Assembly (NCBI RefSeq): GCF_040958095.1 | Contig: NC_091172.1 | Span: 23,031,753-23,095,752 of the forward strand | Source of the DNA: Procambarus clarkii | Lineage: Eukaryota > Arthropoda > Malacostraca > Decapoda > Cambaridae | DNA: 64,000 nt | Direction: 5' to 3' | Part shown: one piece after another, positions 10,637 to 22,285 of the stretch | How the letters are laid out: each line of letters starts with the position of its first letter | Position numbering within the stretch: position 1 is the stretch's first letter | Made by a program: the position numbers and the translations under genes | Notes under the pieces: model-generated | Database searches by the model: none | Seen by the model: only the letters and a program-made list of their open reading frames with translations | Told to the model about the DNA's origin: nothing

Positions 10637-12065
10637 AGTTCCAATCTACAAAAGTGGAAGCAGGGAAGACCCCCCCTTAATTATAGACCTGTATTATTGA
10701 CAAGTTTAATAGTCAAAATATTGGAAAAAATAATTAAAAATAAATGGGTAGAACACCTGGAGAGAAATGATATATCAGACAGACAGTATGGTTTTCGATC
10801 TGGAAGATCCTGTGTATCGAATTTACTCAGTTTCTATGATCGAGCAACAGAGATACTGTATTACAAGAAAGAGATGATTGGGTTGACTGAATCTATCTGG
10901 ACCTAAATAAGGCTTTTGACAGAGTTCCACATAAGAGGTTGTTCTGAAAACTGGAACATATTGGAGGGGTGACAGGTAAGCTTCTAACATGGATGAAAAA
11001 TTTTCTGACTGATAGAAAAATGAGGGCAGTGATCAGAGGCAATGTATCGGACTGGAGAAATGTCACAAGTGGAGTACCACAGGGTTCAGTTCTTGCACCA
11101 GTGATGTTTACTGTCTACATAAATGATCTACCAGTTGGTATACAGAATTATATGAACATGTTTGCTGATGATGCTAAGATAATACGAAGGATAAGAAACT
11201 TAGATGATTGTCATGCCCTTCAAGATGACGTGGACAGAATAAGTATATGGAGCACCACTTGGCAAATGGAATTTAATGTTAATAAATGCCATGTTATGGA
11301 ATGTGGAATAGGAGAACATAGACCCCACACAACCTATATATTATGTGAGAAATCTTTAAAGACTTCTGATAAAGAAAGAGATCTAGGGGTGGTTCTAGAT
11401 AGAAAACTATCACCTGAGGACCACATAAAGAATATTGTGCAAGGAGCCTATGTCACGCTTTCTAACTTCAGAATTGCTTTTAAATACTGTACATGGATGG
11501 CGATATGCTAAAAAAATTGTTCACGACTTTTGTTAGGCCAAAGCTAGAATATGCAGCGGTTGTGTGGTGCCCATATCTTAAGAAGGACATCAACAAACTG
11601 GAAAAGGTGCAAAGACATGCTACTAAGTGGCTCCCAGAACTGAAGGGCAAGAGCTACGAGGAGAGGTTAGAGGCATTAAATATGCCAAAACTAGAAGACA
11701 GAAGAAAAAGAGGTGATATGATCACTACATACAAAATAGTAACAGGAATTGATAAAATCGATAGGGAAGATCTCCTGAGACCTGGAACTTTAAGAACAAG
11801 AGGTCATAGATTTAAACCAGCTAAACACAGATGCCGAAGAAATATAAGAAAATTCACTTTCGTAAACAGCAGCTAAACACAGATGCCGAAGAAATATAAG
11901 AAAATTCACTTTCGTAAACAGAGTGGTAGACGGTTGGAACAAGTTAGGTGAGAAGGTGGTGGAGGCCAAGACCGTCAGTAGTTTCAAAGTGTTATACGAC
12001 AAAGAGTGCTGGGAAGACTGGACACCACGAGCGTAGCTCTCATCCCTGTAACTACACTTAGGTAA
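10569..12065 (+). mobile_element. Non-LTR retrotransposon, right arm of a large palindrome
   Basis: Plus-strand copy of the LINE at 9188-10568. Frames 10697-10906, 10969-11511 and 11493-11876 carry NKWVEHLERN, RQYGFRSGRSC, GVPQGSVLAPVMF, MFADDAKIIRRIR and KLEYAAVVWCPYLKKDI. Breaks lie near 10905 (stop), near 11490 (frame change) and after 11870 (tandem duplication). It extends about 85 bases further at the 3' end than the left arm, to a tail with GTAACTACACTTAGGTAAT. The family is related to F2 but is a separate subfamily. Confidence 0.9.
11818..11921 (+). repeat. 52-bp tandem duplication inside the LINE
   Basis: CAGCTAAACACAGATGCCGA and the following bases to TTTCGTAAACAG occur twice, starting at 11818 and 11870, with no mismatch seen. 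The left arm of the palindrome has it once, so the duplication arose after the inverted repeat formed. 52 is not a multiple of three, so it shifts the frame. Confidence 0.9.
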
Positions 12066-12073
12066 TAACAAAG

Positions 12074-12418
12074 CGGTCCGTCTAATTACTGCAAGCTACC
12101 ACGAGCTACACAAGCTTCACAAAGCTTCCTGGCAATACGATAGTAATGAATAAATATGATATATTTACTCATTATAATGTTGATGCTGAATGTACAACAC
12201 GAAAAAAATTAATTTTAATCTGAAAATGTATCTTTTTATAAAGAAATTAGACGAAAATAAAGAGCTGGTAATGCCAAATCATGTCGACGATCCAAGCGTC
12301 GGTTAGGTTAGGTTAGGTTTGGTTAGGTCATCCTAACCTATCATATTTATTCATTAATAACGTGTTGCCAGGAAGCTTTGTGAAGCTTGTGGGAGCTTGC
12401 GGTAATTAGACGGACCCC
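12074..12418. mobile_element. MITE-like element with long terminal inverted repeats
   Basis: Left end GGTCCGTCTAATTACTGCAA and right end CTTGCGGTAATTAGACGGAC are inverted copies; similarity continues inward for about 85 bases (AAGCTTCACAAAGCTTCCTG mirrored). The middle holds GGTTAGGTTAGGTTAGG. Flanks show ACAAAG on both sides, a possible but imprecise target duplication. There is no coding capacity. A superfamily cannot be fixed from this copy. Confidence 0.7.
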
Positions 12419-12526
12419 TACAAAGTAATTTTGATAACAAATTAGCTCTAGAGTGGGCACAGCCTAACCCATCTACAAGGATTACATTCTTACACCAATA
12501 GATCCCTTCATGTTTCAGTTACAGAC

Positions 12527-12772
12527 CTTCTCATCGTCGACATCAATGGACATGGTGACGGCGCCGCGGCTCACGGCCCACATCTGTCTCTGAGGAATCT
12601 CCGCCAGGGGCGTCTGGTCTGTGTCGCCTGTGATGGTGGAGGCTATGGATCCCTCAGTGGACCCACCATTACCCTCCAGGCCAGCCTGCAACACGTCTTC
12701 CTCCACCAGGCTGCCGTCCGTGTACAGGAAAGGATTGGTGGATATCCTCTTCCTCTCGTACTCCTCGCCCAT
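12527..12772 (-). CDS. First coding exon of an unrecognised host gene
   Basis: The ATG at 12772 is in a strong Kozak context (GCAGCCATGG). The exon has 82 codons, phase 0, and ends at GAGAAG|GTCTGTAAC. The product starts MGEEYERKRISTNPFLYTDG and contains PLAEIPQRQMWAVSRGAV and SIDVDDEK. With the exons at 7690 and 1775 the visible protein is 167 residues, acidic, with no signal peptide or membrane helix so far. The reading frame is also open upstream of the ATG through a 44-bp repeat, but the Kozak context and the sequence favour this start. The function is unknown to me. Confidence 0.65.
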
Positions 12773-12856
12773 GGCTGCTGTTGACCACTTACACCCGCGC
12801 TCACAAATTACGAATCGAGTCGGTTCGCTAGCTCGCTCGCTCGCTCCGGACAACTC

Positions 12857-12967
12857 GTACCACTTTCTGGGACAACTGGTTATGTTCAACTCGTTCAGTC
12901 GTACCACTTTCTGGGACAACTGATTATGTTCAACTCGTACAGTCGTACCACTTTCTGGGACAACTGG
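12857..12967 (-). promoter_or_regulatory. 44-bp tandem repeat in the presumed 5' UTR or promoter
   Basis: GTACCACTTTCTGGGACAAC followed by TGGTTATGTTCAACTCG recurs with a 44-base period, about 2.5 times, just upstream of the ATG at 12772. Between repeat and ATG lies a run of GCTC/GCTCG. I infer that this is 5' UTR or core promoter of the minus-strand gene; no TATA box is evident. Confidence 0.4.
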
Positions 12968-13704
12968 GGCCGGATTCAGGAAGGTACTTACGAAGGTTTT
13001 TCCTCTTAGCTAAAAGCGTTTTCCGTCGGATACTGTACAAGACACTCCGTACATTGACAACATCGCACACTAATATTTTTACCACTTCGGACACCAGCTT
13101 TGGACGTTTCGCATATGTGTACGTGTTTCATATTAAAACGACAATATAATGCTATTAACAATTAAAATCTTCTACTTAACAGGCATATAGTTATTAAATG
13201 AAGTTTAGTGATGTAATAGACATAATCCGGAGTTGGTAAGGACGCCGCCCGCCAGCGTAAACACAACACACCCGAATGCCCACAAACACGATACAACGCA
13301 CAAAACACAACACTTCTGTCAGTTTTTGGGTAAACTCCTTTTATATTTATTATGTGATAGTTATACATGTATAAAATGATAATTATTATAAGTAAGCGCC
13401 TAATATTTAATATTAATCAATAAATAAGAAGTCAGAAGCCACACGCCTGTCTGTACATGTCTTTTGTGTAAAAGTATTTTAGGCGCTCATGTACTTGTGC
13501 GCTAGCTGGCGTTCACAACTGTGCCTACAAGCATTAGAATTAAACAAACGAATTTATTTTTTCATTTATATGCAAGAAGAGAAGGCTACCCTTGAGTCTG
13601 TAATATTCATCTGATCACTGGTCTCCCATTTGGTCCTCATTGCTTTATCTTACTATTATTGAATGTCAATAACCGTATTATGCAATTTCAATTTCTTCTA
13701 TTGC
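12968..13704. other. Upstream flank, no gene seen
   Basis: Mixed AT-rich sequence with a short GC-rich patch near 13240. It is probably the upstream region of the minus-strand gene starting at 12772. No exon or repeat recognised. Confidence 0.35.
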
Positions 13705-13815
13705 TTTCTTTATTATGCACCCCATACCCATCCCGTGGGCGGTGGTGTAAAGGATTACAGAGGCACATAATCGGTTCAGGAACTGAACTCTCTAGTTCGT
13801 TTAGCTTAGCAAATA
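13705..13815 (-). repeat. Dispersed retroelement 3' tail (tail T)
   Basis: Reverse complement contains CAGAGGCACATAAT and GGGTATGGGGTGCATAATAA, as also seen at 24960-25090, 25478-25526, 27813-27889, 32876-33030 and 51290-51372. In several copies it ends AATAAA(T/C)GAACTAAACTAA, so it is the 3' end of a retroposed element. Confidence 0.6.
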
Positions 13816-13889
13816 ACAATGTTTGACGCTAGTTACAAAATTATTAATGTTGTATACACATGTACACACTCATACATGTACATGTACAT

Positions 13890-13894
13890 GTACA

Positions 13895-13966
<72 letters not shown>
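13890..13966. repeat. (TA)n microsatellite
   Basis: A few ACATGT units are followed by about 35 TA dinucleotides, directly abutting the element at 13967-14357. Confidence 0.95.
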
Positions 13967-13970
<4 letters not shown>

Positions 13971-14353
13971 GTACCTAGTAGCCAGAACGCACTTCTCAGC
14001 CTACTATGAAAGGCCCGATTTGCCTAATAAGCCAAGTTTTCATGAATTAATATATTTTTTCAAATTTTTTATTCATGAAATGATAAAGCTACCCATTTCA
14101 TTATGTATGAGGTCAGTTTTATTTTATTGGAGTTAAAATTAACTTAGATATATGACCGAACCTAACCAACCCTACCTAACCTAACCTAACCTATCTTTAT
14201 AGGTTAGGTTAGGTTAGGTGGCCGAAAAAGTTAGGTTAGGTTAGGTTAGGTAGGTTAGGTAGTCGAAAAACAATTATTTCATGAAAACTTGGCTTATTAG
14301 GTAAATCGGGCCTTGCATAGTAGGCTGAGAAGTGCGTTCTGGCTACTAGGTAC

Positions 14354-14357
<4 letters not shown>
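13967..14357. mobile_element. Long-TIR, MITE-like element with TTAGG runs, copy A
   Basis: Begins TGTCGTACCTAGTAGCCAGA and ends with its reverse complement; the inverted repeat continues about 75 bases (GCACTTCTCAGCC, CCCGATTTGCCTAATAAGCC). The interior carries TAACC and GGTTA runs in both directions, around 14160-14265. It is 391 bases long, non-coding and flanked by TA on both sides. I recall this element as common in crayfish DNA, but could not check. Confidence 0.8.
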
Positions 14358-14427
<70 letters not shown>

Positions 14428-14430
14428 GTG
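14358..14430. repeat. (TA)n microsatellite between the two TTAGG elements
   Basis: About 33 TA dinucleotides, then ATGTG, lead directly into the second element. Confidence 0.95.
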
Positions 14431-14797
14431 TGTCGTACCTAGTAGCCAGAACGCACTTCTCAGCATACTATGCAAGGCCCAATTTGCCTATTAAGCCAAG
14501 TTTTCATGAATTAATTGCATTTCGACTACCTATCCTACCTAACCTAACCTAACCTAACTTTTTCGGCTACCTAACCTAACCAATAAAGATAGGTTAGGTT
14601 AGGTTAGGTAGGGTTGGTTAGGTTCGGTCATATATCTACGATAATTTTAACTCCAATAAAAAAAATTGACCTCATACATAATGAAATGGGTAGCTTTATC
14701 ATTTCATAAGAAAAAAATTAGAGAAAATATATTAATTCAGGAAAACTTGGCTTATTAGGCAAATCGGGCCTTGCATAGTAGGCCGAGAAGTGCGTTC
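14431..14797. mobile_element. Long-TIR, MITE-like element with TTAGG runs, copy B, 3' truncated
   Basis: The same TIR as copy A at its left (TGTCGTACCTAGTAGCC), but the interior is in the opposite orientation to copy A. It breaks off at GTGCGTTC (14797), about 18 bases short of the full right terminus, where the minisatellite begins at once. Confidence 0.8.
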
Positions 14798-17700
14798 ACA
14801 GAGAACCCACCCCGAGCCCGACCAAGAACCTACCCCGAGCCCTACAAAGGTTCCCCAGGCCCGAGAGCCCATCCCAAACCCGAAAGAGCCCACCCCGAGC
14901 CTGACCGGGAGTCAACCCTAAGCCCTACCAACACCCCACCCCCAAGCCCTACCAAGACCCCACCCCCAAGCCCTACCGAGACCCCACCCCCAAGCCCTAC
15001 CGAGACCCCACCCCCAAGCCCTACCGAGACCCCACCCCCAAGCCCTACCGAGACCCCACCCCCCAAGCCCTACCGAGAACCCACCCCCAAGCCCTACCGA
15101 GAACCCACCCCCCAAGCCCTACCGAGAACCCACCCCCCAAGCCCTACCGAGAACCCACCCCCCAAGCCCTACCGAGAACCCACCCCCCAAGCCCTACCGA
15201 GAACCCACCCCCCAAGCCGTACCGAGAACCCACCCCCCAAGCCCTACCGAGAACCCACCCCCCAAGCCCTACCGAGAACCCACCCCCCAAGCCCTACCGA
15301 GAACCCACCCCCCTAGCCCTACCGAGAACCCACCCCCCAAGCCCTACCGAGAACCCACCCCCCAAGCCCTACCGAGAACCCAGCCCCAAGCCCTACCAAG
15401 AACCCACCCCAAGCCCTACCAAGAACCCACCCGAAGCCGGACAGACACCCACCTGGAGCCCGAACAGTCACCCACCCGGAGCCCGACCAGTCAAACACCC
15501 GGAGCCCGCCAGTTGAGTGAACCGGAGCCCGCCAGTTGAGTGAACCGGAGCCCGCCAGTTGAGTGAACTGGAACCCGTCAGTTGAGTACCTGGAGCCCGC
15601 CCCGAGCCCTACCGAGAACCCATCCCGATCCCTACAAAGAACCCGCCCCGAGTCCTACCAAGAACCCACCCTGAGCCCTATAGAGAACCCACCCTGAGTC
15701 CGACCAAGAACCTACCCCAAGCCCTACAGAGGTTCCCCAAGCCCGAGAGCCTATCCCGATCCCGAAAGAGCCCACCCCGAGCCTGACCGGGAGCCAACCC
15801 CAAACCCTACCATGCAAGAACCCACCCCCAAGCCCTACCAAGAACCCACTCCAAGCCCTACCAAGAACCCACCCCCAAGCCCTACCAAGAACCCAGCCCT
15901 AATACCTAACAAGAACCCACCCCAAGCCCTACCAATAACCCACCCGAAGCTGGACAGACACCCACCTGGAGCCCGAACAGTCACCCACCCGGAGCCCGAC
16001 CAGTCAAACACCCGGAGCCCGCCAGTTTAGTAAACCGGAGCCCGCCAGTTGAGTGAACCGGAGCCCGCCAGTTGAGTGAACTGGAACCCGTCAGTTGAGT
16101 ACCTGGAGCCCACCCCGAGCCCTACCGAGAACCCACCCTGAGCCCGACCAAGAACCTACCCCGAGCCCTACAGAGGTTCCTTAAGCCCGAGAGCCTATCC
16201 CGATCCCGAAAGAGCCCACCCCGACCCCTACCGAGAACCCACCCCCCAAGCCCTACCGAGAACCCACCCCCCCAAGCCCTACCGAGAACCCACCCCCCCA
16301 AGCCCTACCGAGAACCCACCCCCCCAAGCCCTACCGAGAACCCACCCCCCCAAGCCCTACCGAGAACCCACCCCCCCATGCCCTATCGAGAACCCACCCC
16401 CCCAAGCCCTACCGAGAACCCACCCCCCAAGCCCTACCGAGAACCCACCCCCCAAGCCCTACCGAGAACCCACCCCCAAGCCCTTACTGAGAACCCAGCC
16501 CCAAGCCCTACCGAGAACCCAGCCCAAAGCTCTACCGAGAACCCAGCCCCAAGCCCTACCGAGAACCCAGCCCAAAGCCCTACCGAGAACCCAGCCCCAA
16601 TACCTACCAAGAACCCACCCCAAGCCCTACCAAGAACCCACCCCAAGCCTGACAGACACCCACCTGGAGCCCGAACAGTCACCCACCCGGAGCCCGACCA
16701 GTCAAACACCCGGAGCCCGCCAGTTTAGTAAACCGGAGCCCGCCAGTTGAGTGAACCGGAGCCCGCTAGTTGAGTGAACTGGAACCCGTCAGTTGAGTAC
16801 CTGGAGCCTGCCCCGAGCCCTACCGAGAACCCACCCTCAGCCCGACCAAGAACCTACCCCGAGCCCTACAGAGGTTCCCCAAGCCCGAGAGCCTATCCCG
16901 ATCCCGAAAGAGCCCACCCCGAGCCTGACCGGGAGCCAACCCCAAACCCTACCAAGAACCCACCCCCAAGCCCTACCAAGAACCCAGCCCTAATACCTAC
17001 CAAGAACCAACCCCAAGCCCTACCAAGAACCCACCCGAAGCTGGACAGACACCCACCTGGAGCCCGAACAGTCACCCACCCGGAGCCCGACCAGTCAAAC
17101 ACCCGGAGCCCGCCAGTTTAGTAAACCGGAGCCCGCCAGTTGAGTGAACCGGAGCCCGCCAGTTGAGTGAACTGGAACCCGTCAGTTGAGTACCTGGAGC
17201 CCGCCCCGAGCCCTACCGAGTACCCACCCTGAGTCCGACCAAGAACCTACCCCGAGCCCTACAGAGGTTCCCCAAGCCCGAGAGCCTATCCCGATCCCGA
17301 AAGAGCCCACCCCGAGCCCTACCGAGAACCCACCCCCAAACCCTACCGAGAACCCACCCCCCAAGCCCTACCAAGAACCCACCCCCCAAGCCCTACCAAA
17401 ACCCACCCCCAAGCCCTACCAAGAACCCAGCCCTAATACCTACCAAGAACCCACCCCAAGCCCTACCAAGAACCCACCCGAAGCTGGACAGACACCCACC
17501 TGGAGCCCGAACAGTCACCCACCCGGAGCCCGACCAGTCAAACACCCGGAGCCCGCCAGTTTAGTAAACCGGAGCCCGCCAGTTGAGTGAACCGGAGCCC
17601 GCCAGTTGAGTGAACTGGAACCCGTCAGTTGAGTACCTGGAGCCCGCCCCGAGCCCTACCGAGAACCCACCCTAAGCCCGACCAAGAACCTACCCCGAGC

Positions 17701-20700
17701 CCTACAGAGGTTCCCCAAGCCCGAGAGCCTATCCCGATCCCGAAAGAGCCCACCCCGAGCCCTACCGAGAACCCACCCCCAAACCCTACCGAGAACCCAC
17801 CCCCCAAGCCCTACCGAGAACCCACCCCCCAAGCCCTACCAAAACCCACCCCCAAGCCCTACCAAGAACCCAGCCCTAATACCTACCAAGAACCCACCCC
17901 AAGCCCTACCAAGAACCCACCCGAAGCTGGACAGACACCCACCTGGAGCCCGAACAGTCACCCACCCGGAGCCCGACCAGTCAAACACCCGGAGCCCGCC
18001 AGTTTAGTAAACCGGAGCCCGCCAGTTCAGTGAACCGGAGCCCGCCAGTTGAGTGAACTGGAACCCGTCAGTTGAGTACCTGGAGCCCGCCCCGAGCCCT
18101 ACCGAGAACCCACCTTGAACCCGACCAAGAACCTACCCCGAGCCCTACAGAGGTTCCTTAATTAAGCCCGAGAGCCTATCCCGATCCCGAAAGAGCCCAC
18201 CCCGACCCCTACCGAGAACCCACCCCCCCCAAGCCCTACCGAGAACCCACCCCCCCCCAAGCCCTACCGAGAACCCACAGCCCCAAGCCCTACCGAGAAC
18301 CCACCCCCCCCCAAGCCCTACCGAGAACCCACCCCCCCAAGCCCTACCGAGAACCCACCCCCCCAAGCCCTACCGAGAACCCACCCCCCCAAGCCCTACC
18401 GAGAACCCACCCCCCAAGCCTTACCGAGAACCCACCCCCCAAGCCCTACCGAGAACCCAGCCCCAAGCCCTACCGAGAACCCAGCCCAAAGCCCTACCGA
18501 GAACCCAGCCCCAATACCTACCAAGAACCAACCCCAAGCCCTACCAAGAACCCACCCGAAGCCGGACAGACACCCACCTGGAGCCCGAACAGTCACCCAC
18601 CCGGAGCCCGACCAGTCAAACACCCGGAGCCCGCCAGTTTAGTAAACCGGAGCCCGCCAGTTGAGTGAACCGGAGCCCGCCAGTTGAGTGAACTGGAACC
18701 CGTCAGTTGAGTACCTGGAGCCTGCACCGAGCCCTACCGAGAACCCACCCTCAGCCCGACCAAGAACCTACCCCGAGCCCAACAGAGGTTCCCCAAGCCC
18801 GAGAGCCTATCCCGATCCCGAAAGAGCCCACCCCGAGCCTGACCGGGAGCCAACCCCAAACCCTACCAAGAACCCACCCCCCAAGCCCTACCGAGAACCC
18901 ACCCCCCAAGCCCTACCAAAACCCACCCCCAAGCCCTACCAAGAACCCACCCCAAGCCCTACCAAGAACCCACCCGAAGCTGGACAGACACTCACCTGGA
19001 GCCCGAACAGTCACCCACCCGGAGCCCGACCAGTCAAACACCCGGAGCCCGCCAGTTTAGTAAACCGGAGCCCGCCAGTTGAGTGAACCGGAGCCCGCCA
19101 GTTGAGTGAACTGGAACCCGTCAGTTGAGTACCTGGAGCCCGCCCTGAGCCCTACCGAGAACCCACCTTGAGCCCGACTAAGAACCTATACCTCGAGCCC
19201 TACAGAGGTTCCCCAAGCCCGAGAGCCTATCCTGATCCCGAAAGAGCCCACCCCGACCCCTACCGAGAACCCACTCCCCAAGCCCTACCGAGAACCCACC
19301 CCCCCCAAGCCCTACCGAGAACCCCCCCCCCAAGCCCTACCGAGAACCCCCCCCCCAAGCCCTACCGAGAACCCCCCCCCAAGCCCTACCGAGAACCCAC
19401 CCCCCCAAGCCCTACCGAGAACCCACCCCCCCAAGCCCTACCGAGAACCCACTCCCCCAAGCCCTACCGAGAACCCACTCCCCCAAGTCCTACCGAGACC
19501 CCACCCCCCCAAACCCTACCGAGAACCCACCCCCCAAGCCCTACCGAGAACCCACCCCCCAAGCCCTACCGAGAACCCAGCCCAAAGCCCTACCGAGAAC
19601 CCAGCCCAAAGCCCTACCGAGAACCCAGCCCCAATACCTACCAAGAACCCACCCCAAGCCCTACCAAGGACCCACCCGAAGCCGGACAGACACCCACCTG
19701 GAGCCTGAACAGTCACCCACCCGGAGCCCGACCAGTCAAACGCCCGGAGCCCGCCAGTTTAGTAAACCGGAGCCCGCCAGTTGAGTGAACCGGAGCCCGC
19801 CAGTTGAGTGAACTGGAACCCGTCAGTTGAGTACCTGGAGCCTGCCCCGAGCCCTACCGAGAACCCACCCTGAGCCCGACCAAGAACCTACCCCGAGCCC
19901 TACAGAGGTTCCCCAAGCCCGAGAGCCTATCCCGATCCCGAAAGAGCCCACCCCGAGCCTGACCGGGAGCCAACCCCAAACCCTACCGAGAACCCACCCC
20001 CAAGCCCTACCGAGAACCCACCCCCAAGCCCTACCAAGAACCCACCCCCAAGCCCTACCAAGAACCCACCCCCAAGCCCTACCAAGAACCCACCCCCAAG
20101 CCCTACCAAGAACCCACCCCCAAGCCCTACCAAGAACCCACCCCCAAGCCCTACCAAGAACCCTGCCCTAATACCTACCAAGAACCCACCCCAAGCCCTA
20201 CCAAGAACCCACCCGATGCTGGACAGACACCTGGAGCCCGAACAGTAACCCACCCGGAGCCCGACCAGTCAAACACCCGGAGCCCGCCAGTTTAGTAAAC
20301 CGGAGCCCGCCAGTTGAGTGAACCGGAGCCCGCCAGTTGAGTGAACTGGAACCCGTCAGTTGAGTACCTGGAGCCCGCCCCGAGCCCTACCGAGAACTCA
20401 CCTTGAGCCCGACTAAGAACCTACCTCGAGCCCTACAGAGGTTCCCCAAGCCCGAGAGCCTATCCCGATCCCGAAAGAGCCCACCCCGACCCCTACCGAG
20501 AACCCACTCCCCAAGCCCTACCGAGAACCCACACCCCCAAGCCCTACCGAGAACCCACCCCCCCAAGCCCTACCGAGAACCCCCCCCAAGCCCTACCGAG
20601 AACCCCCCCAAGCCCTACCAAGAACCCACCCCCCCAAGCCCTAGTGAGAACCTTCCCCCCCAAGCCCTACCGAGAACCCACCCCCCAATGCCCTACCGAG

Positions 20701-22285
20701 AACCCACCCCCCCAATGCCCTACCGAGAACCCACCCCCCCAAGCCCTACCGAGAACCCACTCCCCCAAGCCCTACCGAGAACCCACTCCCCCAAGTCCTA
20801 CCGAGACCCCACCCCCCCAAACCCTACTCAGAACCCACCCCCCAAGCCCTACCGAGAACCCACCCCCCAAGCCCTACCGAGAACCCAGCCCAAAGCCCTA
20901 CCGAGAACCCAGCCCAAAGCCCTACCGAGAACCCAGCCCAAAGCCCTACCGAGAACCCAGCCCCAATACCTACCAAGAACCCACCCCAAGCCCTACCAAG
21001 GACCCACCCGAAGCCGGACAGACACCCACCTGGAGCCTGAACAGTCACCCACCCGGAGCCCGACCAGTCAAACACCCGGAGCCCGCCAGTTTAGTAAACC
21101 GGAGCCCGCCAGTTGAGTGAACCGGAGCCCGCCAGTTGAGTGAACTGGAACCCGTCAGTTGAGTACCTGGAGCCTGCCCCGAGCCCTACCGAGAACCCAC
21201 CCTGAGCCCGACCAGGAACCTACCCCGAGCCCTACAGAGGTTCCCCAAGCCCGAGAGCCTATCCCGATCCCGAAAGAGCCCACCCCGAGCCTGACCGGGA
21301 GCCAACCCCAAACCCTACCGAGAACCCACCCCCAAGCCCTACCAAGAACCCACCCCCAAGCCCTACCAAGAACCCACCCCCAAGCCCTACCAAGAACCCA
21401 CCCCCAAGCCCTACCAAGAACCCACCCCCAAGCCCTACCAAGAACCCACCCCCAAGCCCTACCAAGAACCCTGCCCTAATACCTACCAAGAACCCACCCC
21501 AAGCCCTACCAAGAACCCACCCGAAGCTGGACAGACACCCACCTGGAGCCCGAACAGTCACCCACCCGGAGCCCGACCAGTCAAACACCCGGAGCCCGCC
21601 AGTTTAGTAAACCGGAGCCCGCCAGTTGAGTAAACCGGAGCCCGCCAGTTGAGTGAACTGGAACCCGTCAGTTGAGCACCTGGAGCCCGCTCCGAGCCCT
21701 ACCGAGAACCCACCCTGAGCCCGACCAAGAACCTACCCCGAGCCCTACAGAGGTTCCCCAAGCCCGAGAGCCTATCCCAATCCCGAAAGAGCCCACCCCG
21801 AGCCCTACCGAGAACCCACCCCCCAAGCCCTACCGAGAACCCAGCCCCAAGCCCTACCGAGAACCCAGCCCCAAGCCCTACCGAGAACCCAGCCCCAAGC
21901 CCTACCGAGAACCCAGCCCCAAGTCCTACCGAGAACCCAGCCCCAAGCCCTACCGAGAACTCAGCCCCAAGCCCTACCGAGAACCCACCCCCAAGCCCTA
22001 CCGAGAACCCACCCCAAGCCCTACCGAGAACCCACCCCAAGCCCTACCGAGAACCCACCCCCCAAGCCCTACCGAGAACCCACCCGAAGCCGGACAGACA
22101 CCCACCTGGAGCCCGAACAGTCACCCACCCGGAGCCCGACCAGTCAAACACCCGGAGCCCGCCAGTTTAGTAAACCGGAGCCCGCCAGTTGAGTGAACCG
22201 GAGCCCGCCAGTTGTGTGAACCGGAACCCGTCAGTTGAGTACCTGGAGCCCGCCCCGAGCCGTACCGAGAACCCACCCCGAGCCC
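14798..22285. repeat. C-rich minisatellite with higher-order repeats
   Basis: Short units of about 23-26 bases (CCCTACCGAGAACCCACCCC type) alternate with a constant block of about 300 bases that contains GTCAGTTGAGTACCTGGAGC and ATCCCGATCCCGAAAGAGCC. The ACCTGG anchor of this block occurs at 15588, 16101, 16799, 17192, 17635, 18078, 18713, 19131, 19833, 20365, 21165, 21678 and 22241. Spacing ranges from 393 to 800 because the number of short units varies; two neighbouring periods are both 443. All open frames here follow from low stop-codon content. Confidence 0.95.

Noticed and set aside
10418-10700. Frames with VCVCVC or THTHTH stretches
   Set aside because: Translations of the (GT)n/(CA)n run at the palindrome centre.
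13819-14475. Frames with long YIYIYI or YMYMYM stretches
   Set aside because: Translations of the (TA)n microsatellite only.
14160-14640. TTAGG/TAACC runs as a telomere or chromosome end
   Set aside because: The runs are short, in both orientations, and are part of transposon-like elements present twice.
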